From positions 1,146,949-1,210,948 of the forward strand of contig NC_017461.1 in NCBI RefSeq assembly GCF_000258425.1: a DNA stretch of 64,000 nt. The letters run 5' to 3'. The DNA is from Fervidicoccus fontis Kam940. Its GTDB lineage: Archaea > Thermoproteota > Thermoprotei_A > Sulfolobales > Fervidicoccaceae. Position numbers and translations under genes: made by a program. The first letter of the stretch is position 1. Each line of letters starts with the position of its first letter. The notes beneath the pieces are model-generated. The model searched no databases. It was not told the origin of the DNA and worked only from the letters and a program-made list of their open reading frames with translations. Positions 1-8,925 of the stretch are shown here, piece after piece.

Positions 1-1
1 C

Positions 2-409
2 TCTTTTTTAGATATTGCGAGGGAATATGATGCCATATTGAATATACATACCTTAGATGCTTGGGAACTTGTCTATGAGCTAATTACTAAAAAAGAAATA
101 AATAGAGCAATATTTCACTGGTATAACGGTCCCATTGAGTTAATGCAAAAAATACAAGAGACAGGATATTATATTTCAATAAACGTTGCATTAAAAATGC
201 AAAAAAAGCATGAAGAAGTGGCTAGAAAAGCTGATTTGAAAAAATTGCTTACGGAGAGCGACGGTCCCTACATATACAAAGGCACACTCCTTAAAACAGA
301 AATGATTCCTGAAGCGATTAAATACCTTGCGGAAATCAAAGGTGTTGGGGAAAACTACCTTAGAGAAAAAATATATGAAAACTTTTTTGACCTGGTGAAA
401 AAAATTTGA
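2..409 (+). CDS. TatD-family metal-dependent hydrolase, C-terminal part
   Basis: The reading frame is open from the first base, so the 5' end lies outside the window. The visible part is the C-terminal half of a TatD-like amidohydrolase-fold nuclease. IHTLDAW carries a metal-ligand His, IFHWYNGP matches the family HxFxG block, YYISINVAL is the usual strand, and TESDGPY matches the ETDxPY signature holding the catalytic Asp. Family members are metal-dependent DNases or phosphoester hydrolases. Glu-Ser-Asp instead of Glu-Thr-Asp is a mild variation also seen in archaeal members. The stop overlaps the next gene by 4 bp (TTGA), which suggests coupled translation. Confidence 0.8.
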   Translation, partial: SFLDIAREYDAILNIHTLDAWELVYELITKKEINRAIFHWYNGPIELMQKIQETGYYISINVALKMQKKHEEVARKADLKKLLTESDGPYIYKGTLLKTEMIPEAIKYLAEIKGVGENYLREKIYENFFDLVKKI

Positions 410-1149
410 AGTTGTTTTTCACAAGTGATATTCACCTGCCATTGTTTAAAAACGAGTTTTCTCTCTCTATAGAAAGGTTATGCAATAGAGAGGAAGAATT
501 TGAGGTTGCAATGTTTGCAGGAGATATTATAGATAGGGGCAAAATTCAACATTTCAGCGATTTTTTCTCTATAATTAAAAAGTGTAAGTTTAAAAAAATT
601 ATTTCGATTTTTGGAAATGATGAATATGAAGAAGAAAGGGAAAAGGTCAAAAAAGAATATAGCTGGGTTATTTGGCTTGATGATGAAAATGTACAATTAA
701 ATATAGAAAATTACACTGTAACGGTATTGGGGACTACTGGTGTTTTAGACGTGCCTACTAAATGGCAATATAAAAATATTCCGAACATAAGAGAAAAATA
801 TGAAAGAAGACTTGTGCTTATTGAAAAATTCCTAAAAGCTGAAAAGAGAGAAAGAGAATTAAAAATACTATTAACGCACTATCCGCCCACTTTTAAGACA
901 TTGCAAGGTGAACTTCCATTTGCCTGGCCTCAAATGGGCTCAGAAAGGGCTGAAAGACTTATTAAAGATTTAGATACTCTAGATTACGTTATCCACGGTC
1001 ACGCTCATAATGGAAAAATATTAGATACTGAAATAGGAAACACTCGGGTTTTCAATGTAGCTTTTCCGGCGAGGAAAAATATCTTTATATTAGAAATTGC
1101 TAAGAAGGTTTTGTTAACGGACTTTTTTTCTAAGAAATCTTCCAGCTAA
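406..1149 (+). CDS. Calcineurin-like metallophosphoesterase
   Basis: A 247-residue protein with the motif series of two-metal phosphoesterases: SDIH (7-10), AGDIID (38-43), GNDE (70-73), THYPP (157-161) and HGHAH (197-201). The third motif is normally GNHE/D; here Asp replaces the His that usually stabilises the transition state, which could change activity or specificity. No signal peptide is visible, so it is probably cytoplasmic. It starts at TTG inside the stop region of the TatD-like gene, so the two probably form one transcript. The substrate cannot be told from sequence. Confidence 0.85.
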   Translation: MKLFFTSDIHLPLFKNEFSLSIERLCNREEEFEVAMFAGDIIDRGKIQHFSDFFSIIKKCKFKKIISIFGNDEYEEEREKVKKEYSWVIWLDDENVQLNIENYTVTVLGTTGVLDVPTKWQYKNIPNIREKYERRLVLIEKFLKAEKRERELKILLTHYPPTFKTLQGELPFAWPQMGSERAERLIKDLDTLDYVIHGHAHNGKILDTEIGNTRVFNVAFPARKNIFILEIAKKVLLTDFFSKKSSS

Positions 1150-1186
1150 ATCTTTTTATTTTGAAAAAATTTTATTTTATAACTAG

Positions 1187-1198
1187 TTTTTATAAAAT
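1187..1198 (+). promoter_or_regulatory. TATA-like box before gatC
   Basis: An A/T box (tttttataaaat) lies about 30 bp before the gatC ATG, in a spacer after the phosphoesterase gene. Archaeal transcription usually starts about 25 bp downstream of such a box, which would leave almost no leader. Background AT content is high, so this is tentative. Confidence 0.35.
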
Positions 1199-1222
1199 AA
1201 ATCTATATATGATGTGATTAAA

Positions 1223-1513
1223 ATGGAAAAAGAAAACGATATCAATAGAGAAATAATCAACCATCTTTCTTTTCTTTCAAGAATAAAGCTTGATGAAGAT
1301 GAAGTGGAAAAAATGATTGAAGATTTGAAAATGATAAAATCTTACATCGATGAAGTTCTTTCAATTGAAGTGGAGGATGAGGGCGAAATTTATCTCACCA
1401 CTGGAAGGCTTAGAGAAGACGAGGTTACAAATCAAATGATAAATCCAGCAGATTTCATTAAACCAGAATTTATTGAAGATGGTTATGTAAAAGGTCCAAA
1501 AGTTTCTAAATAG
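1223..1513 (+). CDS. gatC: Asp/Glu-tRNA(Asn/Gln) amidotransferase subunit C
   Basis: GatC is the small belt-like subunit that wraps around GatA and GatB and stabilises the amidotransferase. The 96-residue product shows the family pattern: INHLSFLSRIKLDEDE near the N-terminus, a helical middle, then TTGRLREDEV and a C-terminal VKGPKV. The ATG at 1223 is preferred over the upstream GTG at 1214, because that GTG lies in a GTGAT element that looks like the ribosome binding site. gatA begins directly after the stop codon, giving a compact gatC-gatA-gatB operon. Confidence 0.88.
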   Translation: MEKENDINREIINHLSFLSRIKLDEDEVEKMIEDLKMIKSYIDEVLSIEVEDEGEIYLTTGRLREDEVTNQMINPADFIKPEFIEDGYVKGPKVSK

Positions 1514-2956
1514 GTGACTTTTACGAAGAAAGAGACAAAAGTAATTGAACAGGTGCAAATGATCAAAGAAGGTACGCTCGATCCTGAGAAGCCATTTGAA
1601 GATGCTGTTGAACAAGCTATAAAAAATGATCCTAAGTACAATATTTTCATAACGCTCACTTCTAATGAAGATAAAAGCATTTTTAAGAAAGGAAAACTGT
1701 CAGGAATACCTATAGCAGTAAAAGATAACATTTCCACTAAAGGGATAAGGACAACTTGTGCTAGCAAGATCTTAGAAGATTATGTACCAGGATATTCTGC
1801 TACCGTAGTCGAGAGGATAGAAGCAGAGGGGGGTATAATTTTTGGAAAGACGAATATGGATGAATTTGCTATGGGAGCTCTTGGAACGACCAGCGCTTTT
1901 GGACCGACCTTAAACAACTTAAATATCGAACTTTCACCCGGCGGAAGTAGTTCGGGAAGTGCTGTAGCAGTTTCCTCAGGAACAGTTAAGCTTGCTTTGG
2001 GTAGCGATACAGGAGGAAGTATAAGGTTACCTGCGGCGTGGACTGGTATCTATGGTTTTAAGCCAACTTATGGTTTTGTTAGCAGATATGGACTTATATC
2101 TTATGCGGACAGCATGGATCAGATTGGACCTTTGGCTACCAACATTTCAGACTTAATTCTGCTTTTTTCAATAATTTCGGGGTCTGATGAAAGGGATCCT
2201 ACCAGTCAATTTCCAGGAATAAATAAAGAAAAAATGCTTAAGTTAGCATATTCCGAAGCAGATGTCGATATCTTAAAAAAGCTAAAGCTTATTGTGATAA
2301 AAAACTTAATTGAACATCCTCAGGCCGATGAAGGACTTATAAATGAGTTCTGGAAAGATTTAAAAATGCTTGAAAGTTATGGTGCGTCTATCGAATTAAT
2401 AGATGAGCCTCTGATATTGAAAATACCGCAGATTTATTATATAATTGCATTCTCTGAAGCAAGCAGTAACTTGGCAAGATTTGATGGACTTAGATATGGG
2501 AAAAGAATTTCGAATGTAGAAAAAAATGACTACGATTCTTTTTATATGGAAAACAGAACTCTTTTTGGGTGGGAAGTGAAAAGGAGAATCCTTCTTGGAA
2601 CATTTATATTAAGCAAGGGATACTATGAAACTTATTACGTTAAGGCTCTAAAGGCAAGAACTTATTTAAGAAAGAGAATAGATAGAATTCTTAACGAAGA
2701 AACTAAGTTCATAGTAACACCAGGTAGCCTGATAAGACCCCTTCCACTAAAGTATGATGCAAGAGATCTTTCTAAGCTGAATGCAGTCGATGCTCCTCTT
2801 ATGCTTGCTAACTTGATCGGCTCACCTGCCATTGTCATCCCTACGGGTTTTTCTCAGAGCTCTCCAAAATCCTTACAACTCATTGGGAGAGTTTGGAGTG
2901 ACTATACCCTTCTATCAATAGCTAAGGCTATAGAATTGGTGATGAAGCATGAGTAA
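1514..2956 (+). CDS. gatA: Asp/Glu-tRNA amidotransferase subunit A (amidase)
   Basis: GatA releases ammonia from glutamine (or asparagine) and passes it to GatB. The 480-residue protein has the amidase signature with the Ser-cisSer-Lys triad: Lys70 in IAVKDN, Ser145 in PGGSSSGSA and Ser169 in SDTGGSIR. The GTG start directly follows the gatC stop, and the 3' end overlaps gatB by 8 bp. Length is normal for the family. Since gatDE is also in this window, GatCAB in this organism probably makes mainly Asn-tRNA(Asn); that role is inferred from archaeal precedent. Confidence 0.95.
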   Translation: MTFTKKETKVIEQVQMIKEGTLDPEKPFEDAVEQAIKNDPKYNIFITLTSNEDKSIFKKGKLSGIPIAVKDNISTKGIRTTCASKILEDYVPGYSATVVERIEAEGGIIFGKTNMDEFAMGALGTTSAFGPTLNNLNIELSPGGSSSGSAVAVSSGTVKLALGSDTGGSIRLPAAWTGIYGFKPTYGFVSRYGLISYADSMDQIGPLATNISDLILLFSIISGSDERDPTSQFPGINKEKMLKLAYSEADVDILKKLKLIVIKNLIEHPQADEGLINEFWKDLKMLESYGASIELIDEPLILKIPQIYYIIAFSEASSNLARFDGLRYGKRISNVEKNDYDSFYMENRTLFGWEVKRRILLGTFILSKGYYETYYVKALKARTYLRKRIDRILNEETKFIVTPGSLIRPLPLKYDARDLSKLNAVDAPLMLANLIGSPAIVIPTGFSQSSPKSLQLIGRVWSDYTLLSIAKAIELVMKHE

Positions 2957-4418
2957 AAATGATGTAATGATCGGATTAGAAATACATGTCCAGATGACTA
3001 GCTTAAAGACTAAGCTCTTCTGCGGTTGCAGTTCGGACTACAGAAATAGTCCTCCAAATACGAATGTATGTCCAGTATGTCTTGGGCTTCCTGGCTCACT
3101 TCCAATGATTAATAAAAAAGCAGTTGAAAAGGCCATCCAGGTTGCAATAGCGCTTAACATGGAGATATCTAAAACATTATCATGGACGAGGAAGCATTAC
3201 TTCTACCCAGATCTCCCTAAAAATTACCAGATTACACAGTATGACGGAAAAGGCGTATCTACAATTGCTAAAAATGGGTATGTGAGTTATACGGTAAATG
3301 GTAACAGCTATGTTGCGAGGATAAGGAGAATTAATATCGAAGAAGATCCCGGAAAGATCCTCTATCCCTCTGGCTCAATGATTACAAGTGATTATATTCT
3401 AATTGATTACAATAGAAGTGGTATAGCTTTGCTAGAGATCGTTACCGAGCCTGACTTCAAAACACATCAGCAGGTTTCTTCTTTTCTCAAGAAGCTTAGA
3501 AGCATACTTGAGCATTTAGGAATAGCTGATTTCAGTCTCGAAGGATCGATGAGAGTTGATGTCAATATTAGTATAGGCGGGGGAAAAAGAGTTGAACTGA
3601 AAAACATTAGTAGCATAGCAGAAATTGAAAATGCTATAGTATATGAAATAACGAGACAAAGAACTTTGCTCAATTTGGGCAGAGAAGTTGAAATGGAAAC
3701 AAGGCACTGGGATCAGGAGAGAAAAGTGACATTTGCAACTAGGGCAAAAGAAACTGAAGAGGATTACAGATATTTCCCTGATCCAAACTTGCCATCAATT
3801 GAGATAAGCGAAGAATTGGTAAAGAAAATAAGAGAAAGCCTGCCAGAGCTTCCAGACAAAAGGAAGGAGAGATTCATAAAAGACTACAAATTAAGCGAAT
3901 ATATCGCCAGTGTTCTTGTTTCAGATAAAAAGCTATCAGATTACTTTGAAGAGGTCATGAAATCGACTTCTATTGATACGCAAAAAGCCGCGTCTTTTAT
4001 CGTAAACGATGTCTTGGGATGGATCCCGTCAGGAGATACAAATGAGTTAAATAAATACATTCCGCCGCAGAAAATAGCTGAGCTGCTAGAAATGCTGAGG
4101 GAAGGTAAAATTACAATAAAAATGGCAAAGGAATTGATACCAGAACTTATAAATGGAAAAAGCTTGAAGGGAGCAGTTGAAGAAAAGGGATGGTTTGAAG
4201 TTATCTATTCTGAAGAAGAAATTCTAAAGGTTATAGAATCTATCATGAATGAATACCCAGAAGCGGTAAAAGACAGCATTAAAGATAAAAAGGCAGTACA
4301 ATTTTTAGTAGGAAAAGTTTTGGAGGCTACTAATAAAAGAGCAGATCCAAAAAAAGTATATGATCTGATATGCAAAAAAATTGAAAAAATAAGCTCTAAG
4401 CTTCAAGAGGACCTATAA
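2949..4418 (+). CDS. gatB: Asp/Glu-tRNA amidotransferase subunit B
   Basis: GatB activates the mischarged aminoacyl end of the tRNA and performs the amidation. The 489-residue protein starts with the diagnostic GLEIHVQM, followed by zinc ligands in FCGCSS and CPVCLGLPGSLP. The kinase-like core contains RINIEEDPGK and EIVTEPD, and the C-terminal third is the helical YqeY-like tRNA-binding tail. It overlaps gatA by 8 bp and runs 23 bp into the convergent porB gene. Confidence 0.95.
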   Translation: MSKNDVMIGLEIHVQMTSLKTKLFCGCSSDYRNSPPNTNVCPVCLGLPGSLPMINKKAVEKAIQVAIALNMEISKTLSWTRKHYFYPDLPKNYQITQYDGKGVSTIAKNGYVSYTVNGNSYVARIRRINIEEDPGKILYPSGSMITSDYILIDYNRSGIALLEIVTEPDFKTHQQVSSFLKKLRSILEHLGIADFSLEGSMRVDVNISIGGGKRVELKNISSIAEIENAIVYEITRQRTLLNLGREVEMETRHWDQERKVTFATRAKETEEDYRYFPDPNLPSIEISEELVKKIRESLPELPDKRKERFIKDYKLSEYIASVLVSDKKLSDYFEEVMKSTSIDTQKAASFIVNDVLGWIPSGDTNELNKYIPPQKIAELLEMLREGKITIKMAKELIPELINGKSLKGAVEEKGWFEVIYSEEEILKVIESIMNEYPEAVKDSIKDKKAVQFLVGKVLEATNKRADPKKVYDLICKKIEKISSKLQEDL

Positions 4419-5352
4419 CTTCTCTCCCAACTTTTTTGTTAACTTCTTCGACTTTTTTGTTAACTTGTTCTTGTATATATGATATTTCAACATCATTGAG
4501 ATGAGCATATCTTCCTTGCATCTTCAGATACTCTTTAACAGGTTTCCTCTTTTTAACTGGAATCGTTACGTCTAGCTTCCCATTGTCATATTCATAGTTT
4601 ATCCATATAGCAGTTTCTGTAGCAAGTCTTGCGATGGTTATTCCATATTTCGGATCAAATCTCCACCCAGTGGTGCATGGCATTAATACATGCATAAAGG
4701 AAGGTCCTTCCTGTTCAAGTCCTTTTTTGAATTTATTCATCATATCGACTGTATATGCGGGGTTTGCTACCGCTGCGTACTTCACTCCATGCGCAATAAC
4801 TATATCAAAGATGTCTTTTTTATTTCTCCACTCTCCTCTTATTCTTTTAGTTACTGGAGTTGTCGTTGTCCAAGCTCCAAATGGAGTTCCACCGCTTCTC
4901 TGAACACCAGTATTCATATATGCTTCGTTATCATACAATACATACATTACTTTATGACCTCTTTCAAGCATGCCAGATAATGCTTGAAAGCCTATATCAA
5001 ATGTTCCTCCATCGCCAGCGACGGCAATAATATTAATTTCTTCATTCGGATCAAGTATGCCCTTCATCTTCATTGCCTTTATTGCGCTCTCTACTCCTGA
5101 TGCAACCGCACCTGTGTTTTCAAACGCTACATGTATCCAAGGCACTTTCCAAGCAGTATATGGAAATGAAGTTGTTGAGACTTCGAGACATCCTGTTGCA
5201 TTGACTATAATTGTGTTTTTGCCCGCAACTTTTAACAAATGTCTAATTATGATTGGCGCTGTGCATCCAGCGCACATCGAATGCCCGCCGACAAAGAGCT
5301 CTTCCCTTGGTATATCAAATATATTTTTCAGCTGTTTACTTTCAGAACTCAA
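4396..5352 (-). CDS. porB: 2-oxoacid (pyruvate) ferredoxin oxidoreductase, beta subunit
   Basis: The beta subunit holds thiamine diphosphate and the proximal 4Fe-4S cluster. The 318-residue protein shows Cys27/Cys30 in HSMCAGC, Cys55 in NATGC, a fourth Cys in LMPCTTGW, and the TPP-binding block GDGGTFDIG from about 113. It is last in the minus-strand operon porG-porD-porA-porB and overlaps porA by 11 bp. Pyruvate is the best guess from similarity; a related 2-oxoacid such as 2-oxoisovalerate cannot be excluded. Confidence 0.92.
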   Translation of the reverse strand: MSSESKQLKNIFDIPREELFVGGHSMCAGCTAPIIIRHLLKVAGKNTIIVNATGCLEVSTTSFPYTAWKVPWIHVAFENTGAVASGVESAIKAMKMKGILDPNEEINIIAVAGDGGTFDIGFQALSGMLERGHKVMYVLYDNEAYMNTGVQRSGGTPFGAWTTTTPVTKRIRGEWRNKKDIFDIVIAHGVKYAAVANPAYTVDMMNKFKKGLEQEGPSFMHVLMPCTTGWRFDPKYGITIARLATETAIWINYEYDNGKLDVTIPVKKRKPVKEYLKMQGRYAHLNDVEISYIQEQVNKKVEEVNKKVGREVIGPLEA

Positions 5353-6568
5353 TTCCTTTCACCCCGTAGAAGATTGATTCTTCGTAGAATTTTTTCTCAT
5401 TCATATTCTTTACGAGCATTCTATATAGCTTGACGAAATCCTCGATAAGCATCCTTCTTTGTCCAATACCTGCAATTATGCTCTGGATAATAGGCTTGTC
5501 TTTCTTATATTGCAGAGCTGAAGCGATATCATTTGCAATTGGACCGCTTGGCTTTTGTCCAAAAGCTATTGCTCTGTCAATTACGCCCAATACCTGCAAA
5601 TCCTTTATCATTGAATAGAGCTCTTCCCTTGGGAAAGGTCTGAAGACTCTTAGCTTTATAGTACCCACCTTTAGACCCTCTTTCCTTGCAAGATCTGTTG
5701 CAACTTTCAGATTTGTATAATATGAGCTTGTAGCAAGAAGGGCTACTTCAGCATCTTCTATTTTGTAACCTTCTATTATGCCATAGCTTCTTCCATATAA
5801 TCTTTCAAATTCTTCATCTGCACTTTTTATAACACTTAATGATTCTTCAAGCGCCCTTTCTTGAGCATATTTAAATTCGTAGTAGTATTCCGGAGACGTT
5901 ATTGTCCCCATAGTTATAGGGTCTTTTACATCAAGCGTATTCCATGTCACTTTTTTAGGTATATATTCTTCGACTACTGATTTGCCTACAGTTTCAACCC
6001 TTTCAATAGTGTGGCTGAGAACATATCCATCGTAAGAGACCATAACGGGCAGTAAGACCTTCGGATTTTCCGCAATTTTGTACGCCTGTAAAATAGAATC
6101 ATATGCTTCTTGTGCGCTTGAAGCTATTATTGTTATCCATCCAGTATTCCTTTGATTCATTATATCACTTTGGTCATTGAATATGCTAATTGGCGCTGAT
6201 AAAGCTCTCATGGCAACGCTCATTACAACGGGCAATCTCAACCCGCTTGTTATATGAAGAACTTCATGCATTAGCGCTAAACCTTGGCTAGCAGTTGCAG
6301 TGAAAACTCTCGCTCCTACTGCTGATGCACCTATAACTGCGCTTAATGCGCTATGTTCACTTTCAACATGTATCATTTCAGCATTGAGTTCTCCATTTCC
6401 TATCAGCTCGGCCAGAGTCTCCACAACTATAGTCTGTGGGGTTATTGGGTATGCCGCTACAACGTCTACATCAGCATCCTTCACAGCTTCTGCAACAGCT
6501 TCGTTTGAATTTAACGGTTTGACTTCTCCTTTTCTTTGTTTGCTATTTAACTTTTTCTCGGAAATCAT
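5342..6568 (-). CDS. porA: 2-oxoacid (pyruvate) ferredoxin oxidoreductase, alpha subunit
   Basis: The alpha subunit binds the pyrimidine end of thiamine diphosphate and the CoA region. In the 408-residue protein, AYPITPQTIVVETLAEL near residue 40, the SEHSALSA block and TATASQGLALMHE are typical of POR alpha chains. The C-terminal part contains the transketolase-like LRVFRPFP segment. Start and stop overlap the neighbours (ATGA with porD, 11 bp with porB), so the subunits are probably made in a fixed ratio. Confidence 0.93.
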   Translation of the reverse strand: MISEKKLNSKQRKGEVKPLNSNEAVAEAVKDADVDVVAAYPITPQTIVVETLAELIGNGELNAEMIHVESEHSALSAVIGASAVGARVFTATASQGLALMHEVLHITSGLRLPVVMSVAMRALSAPISIFNDQSDIMNQRNTGWITIIASSAQEAYDSILQAYKIAENPKVLLPVMVSYDGYVLSHTIERVETVGKSVVEEYIPKKVTWNTLDVKDPITMGTITSPEYYYEFKYAQERALEESLSVIKSADEEFERLYGRSYGIIEGYKIEDAEVALLATSSYYTNLKVATDLARKEGLKVGTIKLRVFRPFPREELYSMIKDLQVLGVIDRAIAFGQKPSGPIANDIASALQYKKDKPIIQSIIAGIGQRRMLIEDFVKLYRMLVKNMNEKKFYEESIFYGVKGIEF

Positions 6569-6897
6569 TTAATAGACACCTCCTCAGGGACCATTTGTAT
6601 AGCTTTTACCGGACATTCATTTGCGCAGATTCCGCATCCCTTGCAGTGCTGGTAATCTACAGCATATGTCACCTTGTATACTCTCCCAGAAGAAGTTTTG
6701 TACTCTTTATCAAGCTCAAGTATTGCTCCTTCAGGACAATATGTCCAGCAGATCCTACACCTGACACACTTTTCTAAGTCTATTATTGGTCTTTCGCTCC
6801 TCCAACCGCTCATGTCATTTTCTATAGAATTACCAGGGTCTTTAATATTCCCTCCAAGCGGAAAATCGCTCCATTTTTCCAATTTCATATTAGGCAT
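6565..6897 (-). CDS. porD: 2-oxoacid ferredoxin oxidoreductase, delta (2x4Fe-4S) subunit
   Basis: A 110-residue ferredoxin-type subunit with two complete 4Fe-4S motifs, CVRCRICWTYCP and CKGCGICANECP. It passes electrons from the TPP/Fe-S core to external ferredoxin. The N-terminal 40 residues (SDFPLGG and the WRSERP area) are the usual POR-delta extension, which separates it from free ferredoxins. It lies 18 bp after porG and shares ATGA with porA. Confidence 0.92.
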   Translation of the reverse strand: MPNMKLEKWSDFPLGGNIKDPGNSIENDMSGWRSERPIIDLEKCVRCRICWTYCPEGAILELDKEYKTSSGRVYKVTYAVDYQHCKGCGICANECPVKAIQMVPEEVSIK

Positions 6898-6915
6898 AAT
6901 ACTTTTACCTCCAAT

Positions 6916-7533
6916 TTATTTTTTTAAAAAATGCTTATAACCTTCTTCAATAACTTGCGCATTCAGATCTCCTAGCTTTCCCTTAAAAGTCTCTCTTACA
7001 GACTCCAGCACTGTTTCCAGCTTTACAATCGGAACTATTGCTATAAATGCCCCGACCATTACCGTGTTATATATAGGCCTTCCTAGTATCCTCATTACTA
7101 TGCTTTTTGCATCAATGACAAAAAAGTTCTCTTCCTTAACTTTTATTCCCATTACTTTTATGGCCTCATCTTTCGATAGTTGGGTGTTTGCAATCACAAC
7201 TCCATCATCTTTGAGATCAATATAGTTTTTAGCTTTCGATAACAAGCTGGGATCCAGAAGGACGAATATGTCTGGATTAACAATTGGAGTCTTATGTATT
7301 TCTTTCAGCTCTTTAGAAACTCTCGTATAAGCTCTAACTGGAACTCCTCTCCTTTCAGCGCCGAATTCTGGAATCGCTATCGCATTTTTCCCCTCCTTTA
7401 TTGCAGACATAGCGACTAGCTCAGATGCTGTGACTGCTCCTTGTCCTCCCCTTCCTAGCCATGTCACCTCAATTATATCTTTATTTAGAAGCTCCTCTTG
7501 AAAAGGATACATTATTAGTTCGTTTTTACTCAA
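6916..7533 (-). CDS. porG: 2-oxoacid ferredoxin oxidoreductase, gamma subunit
   Basis: The 205-residue gamma subunit is the first gene of the operon. The N-terminal WLGRGGQGAVTASELVA is the nucleotide/CoA-binding signature of POR gamma chains, and GAERRGVPVRAYTRVS follows as expected. No transcript can enter from upstream because htpX diverges, so the operon promoter should lie in the 247 bp spacer 7534-7780. Confidence 0.92.
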   Translation of the reverse strand: MSKNELIMYPFQEELLNKDIIEVTWLGRGGQGAVTASELVAMSAIKEGKNAIAIPEFGAERRGVPVRAYTRVSKELKEIHKTPIVNPDIFVLLDPSLLSKAKNYIDLKDDGVVIANTQLSKDEAIKVMGIKVKEENFFVIDAKSIVMRILGRPIYNTVMVGAFIAIVPIVKLETVLESVRETFKGKLGDLNAQVIEEGYKHFLKK

Positions 7534-7780
7534 TGTTTTTTCACCAGATTAACACTCTCAAACATTTAAAATTTATTGCTAATTTCATTATAAATGTTTA
7601 ATAATTACTAAAAATAAATTGAGATTATAACTGTTTGTATATACTTGTATCCATTATGTTTTCTCTTAATTACTTATTACTTAATAGCCTATTTTTTTGA
7701 GTTTTCAGAAATCTTAAAAGTTAAAACTATAAAATGCCCTAATTCTTTAAATATTAATAGAAGAAGAGGTGAAATAGCAA

Positions 7781-8917
7781 ATGTTGCTATTCTTAATTTC
7801 TCCGTATTTCTTCTTTGGAATGTTGATTGCATCACTACTTACTGCTGGAATTATAGGGATTCTTGCCGTATCAGCAGATAAAATAGTGAGAGGTCCTCCG
7901 AAGTCGTTAACAGGACTGAAGACATCCATGGCAGTTACAGCAATAGTGACATTTTTAGGAAGTATATCTCTAATTTATTTGGTAGGAGTGTACTTTTTGG
8001 GATATGGCTTTTCCTGGCTGTACTTCACTGTAGGACTGGTAGCAATTTTTATGATTTTACAGTGGCTGCTTTCTCCATACATGATTAAAGCTGTATATAG
8101 AGCATCTGAGCCGAAGCCAGAAGAATCATGGGTATCAGAAATGGTTACTAAGATGGCAAAAGATGCAGGTTTAAAAAGCATTCCAAAGGCTGTTATAGCC
8201 GAAGTCCCTGCACCGAATGCATTTGCGTTTGGAAGTCCAATTGCTGGTAATTATGTAGCCATAACCAGAGGTCTTCTCCAGCTATTTCCAAAAGAAGAAA
8301 TCGAGGCGGTTGTCGGACATGAACTAGGACATCTTAAACATAGAGATGTCGCCACTCTTCTCGCAATAAGTTTACTGCCATCAGCAATTTACTTTATAGG
8401 AAGAATGTTGTTGGCTTGGGGCTGGCTTGCAGGGGATAGTAGGGAGAGGGGAGGAGGAGCAATGTTTTACGTGTTGATCGGAGCAATACTTTTCGTAGCT
8501 GGCTTCCTTTTCCAGTTCTTAGTGACACACTTCAGCAGACTAAGGGAGTACTTTGCAGACTATCACAGCGCAAAACTTACAGGAAATCCAAGAATGTTGC
8601 AGAGAGCTTTGGCGAGGTTGACTTTGATCTACGAGTCTAATCCAAATGTGTCAAACCAAATTAACAAATCAGCTGCTATGCTCTTCATTGTCAATTACTT
8701 TGTCAGCATGTCTGGAGGGATGGCCTATGAAAATATAGACTACTGGTTCCCTTACTCAAAGAAGCCATACATTCCGAAGGACATTAATATAGATGAGGCA
8801 GTTGAAAAAATTATGAACAGAAAAGAAAGCGCGTTTCTCGAGCTTTTCAGCACTCATCCATCAACTCCAAAAAGGCTTAGGTTCCTTGAAAATTTGAGAA
8901 ATAAAGTCCCCTATTGA
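7781..8917 (+). CDS. htpX: HtpX-like M48 membrane zinc protease
   Basis: A membrane metalloprotease of the heat-shock HtpX family, expected to cut damaged membrane proteins on the cytoplasmic side. The 378-residue protein has two N-terminal membrane-segment pairs (about 5-32 and 50-102), the zinc motif HELGH at 180-184, two more hydrophobic segments (192-215 and 228-250), and the third ligand Glu256 in REYFAD. AGGTGAAAT lies about 12 bp before the ATG. It is slightly longer than typical bacterial HtpX, as is common in archaea. Confidence 0.9.
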   Translation: MLLFLISPYFFFGMLIASLLTAGIIGILAVSADKIVRGPPKSLTGLKTSMAVTAIVTFLGSISLIYLVGVYFLGYGFSWLYFTVGLVAIFMILQWLLSPYMIKAVYRASEPKPEESWVSEMVTKMAKDAGLKSIPKAVIAEVPAPNAFAFGSPIAGNYVAITRGLLQLFPKEEIEAVVGHELGHLKHRDVATLLAISLLPSAIYFIGRMLLAWGWLAGDSRERGGGAMFYVLIGAILFVAGFLFQFLVTHFSRLREYFADYHSAKLTGNPRMLQRALARLTLIYESNPNVSNQINKSAAMLFIVNYFVSMSGGMAYENIDYWFPYSKKPYIPKDINIDEAVEKIMNRKESAFLELFSTHPSTPKRLRFLENLRNKVPY

Positions 8918-8925
8918 GTTAAGGT

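Noticed and set aside
4634-6572. Several plus-strand ORFs of 60-106 codons opposite the por genes
   Set aside because: The minus-strand porB and porA frames are strongly supported by family motifs; the plus-strand frames are shadows.
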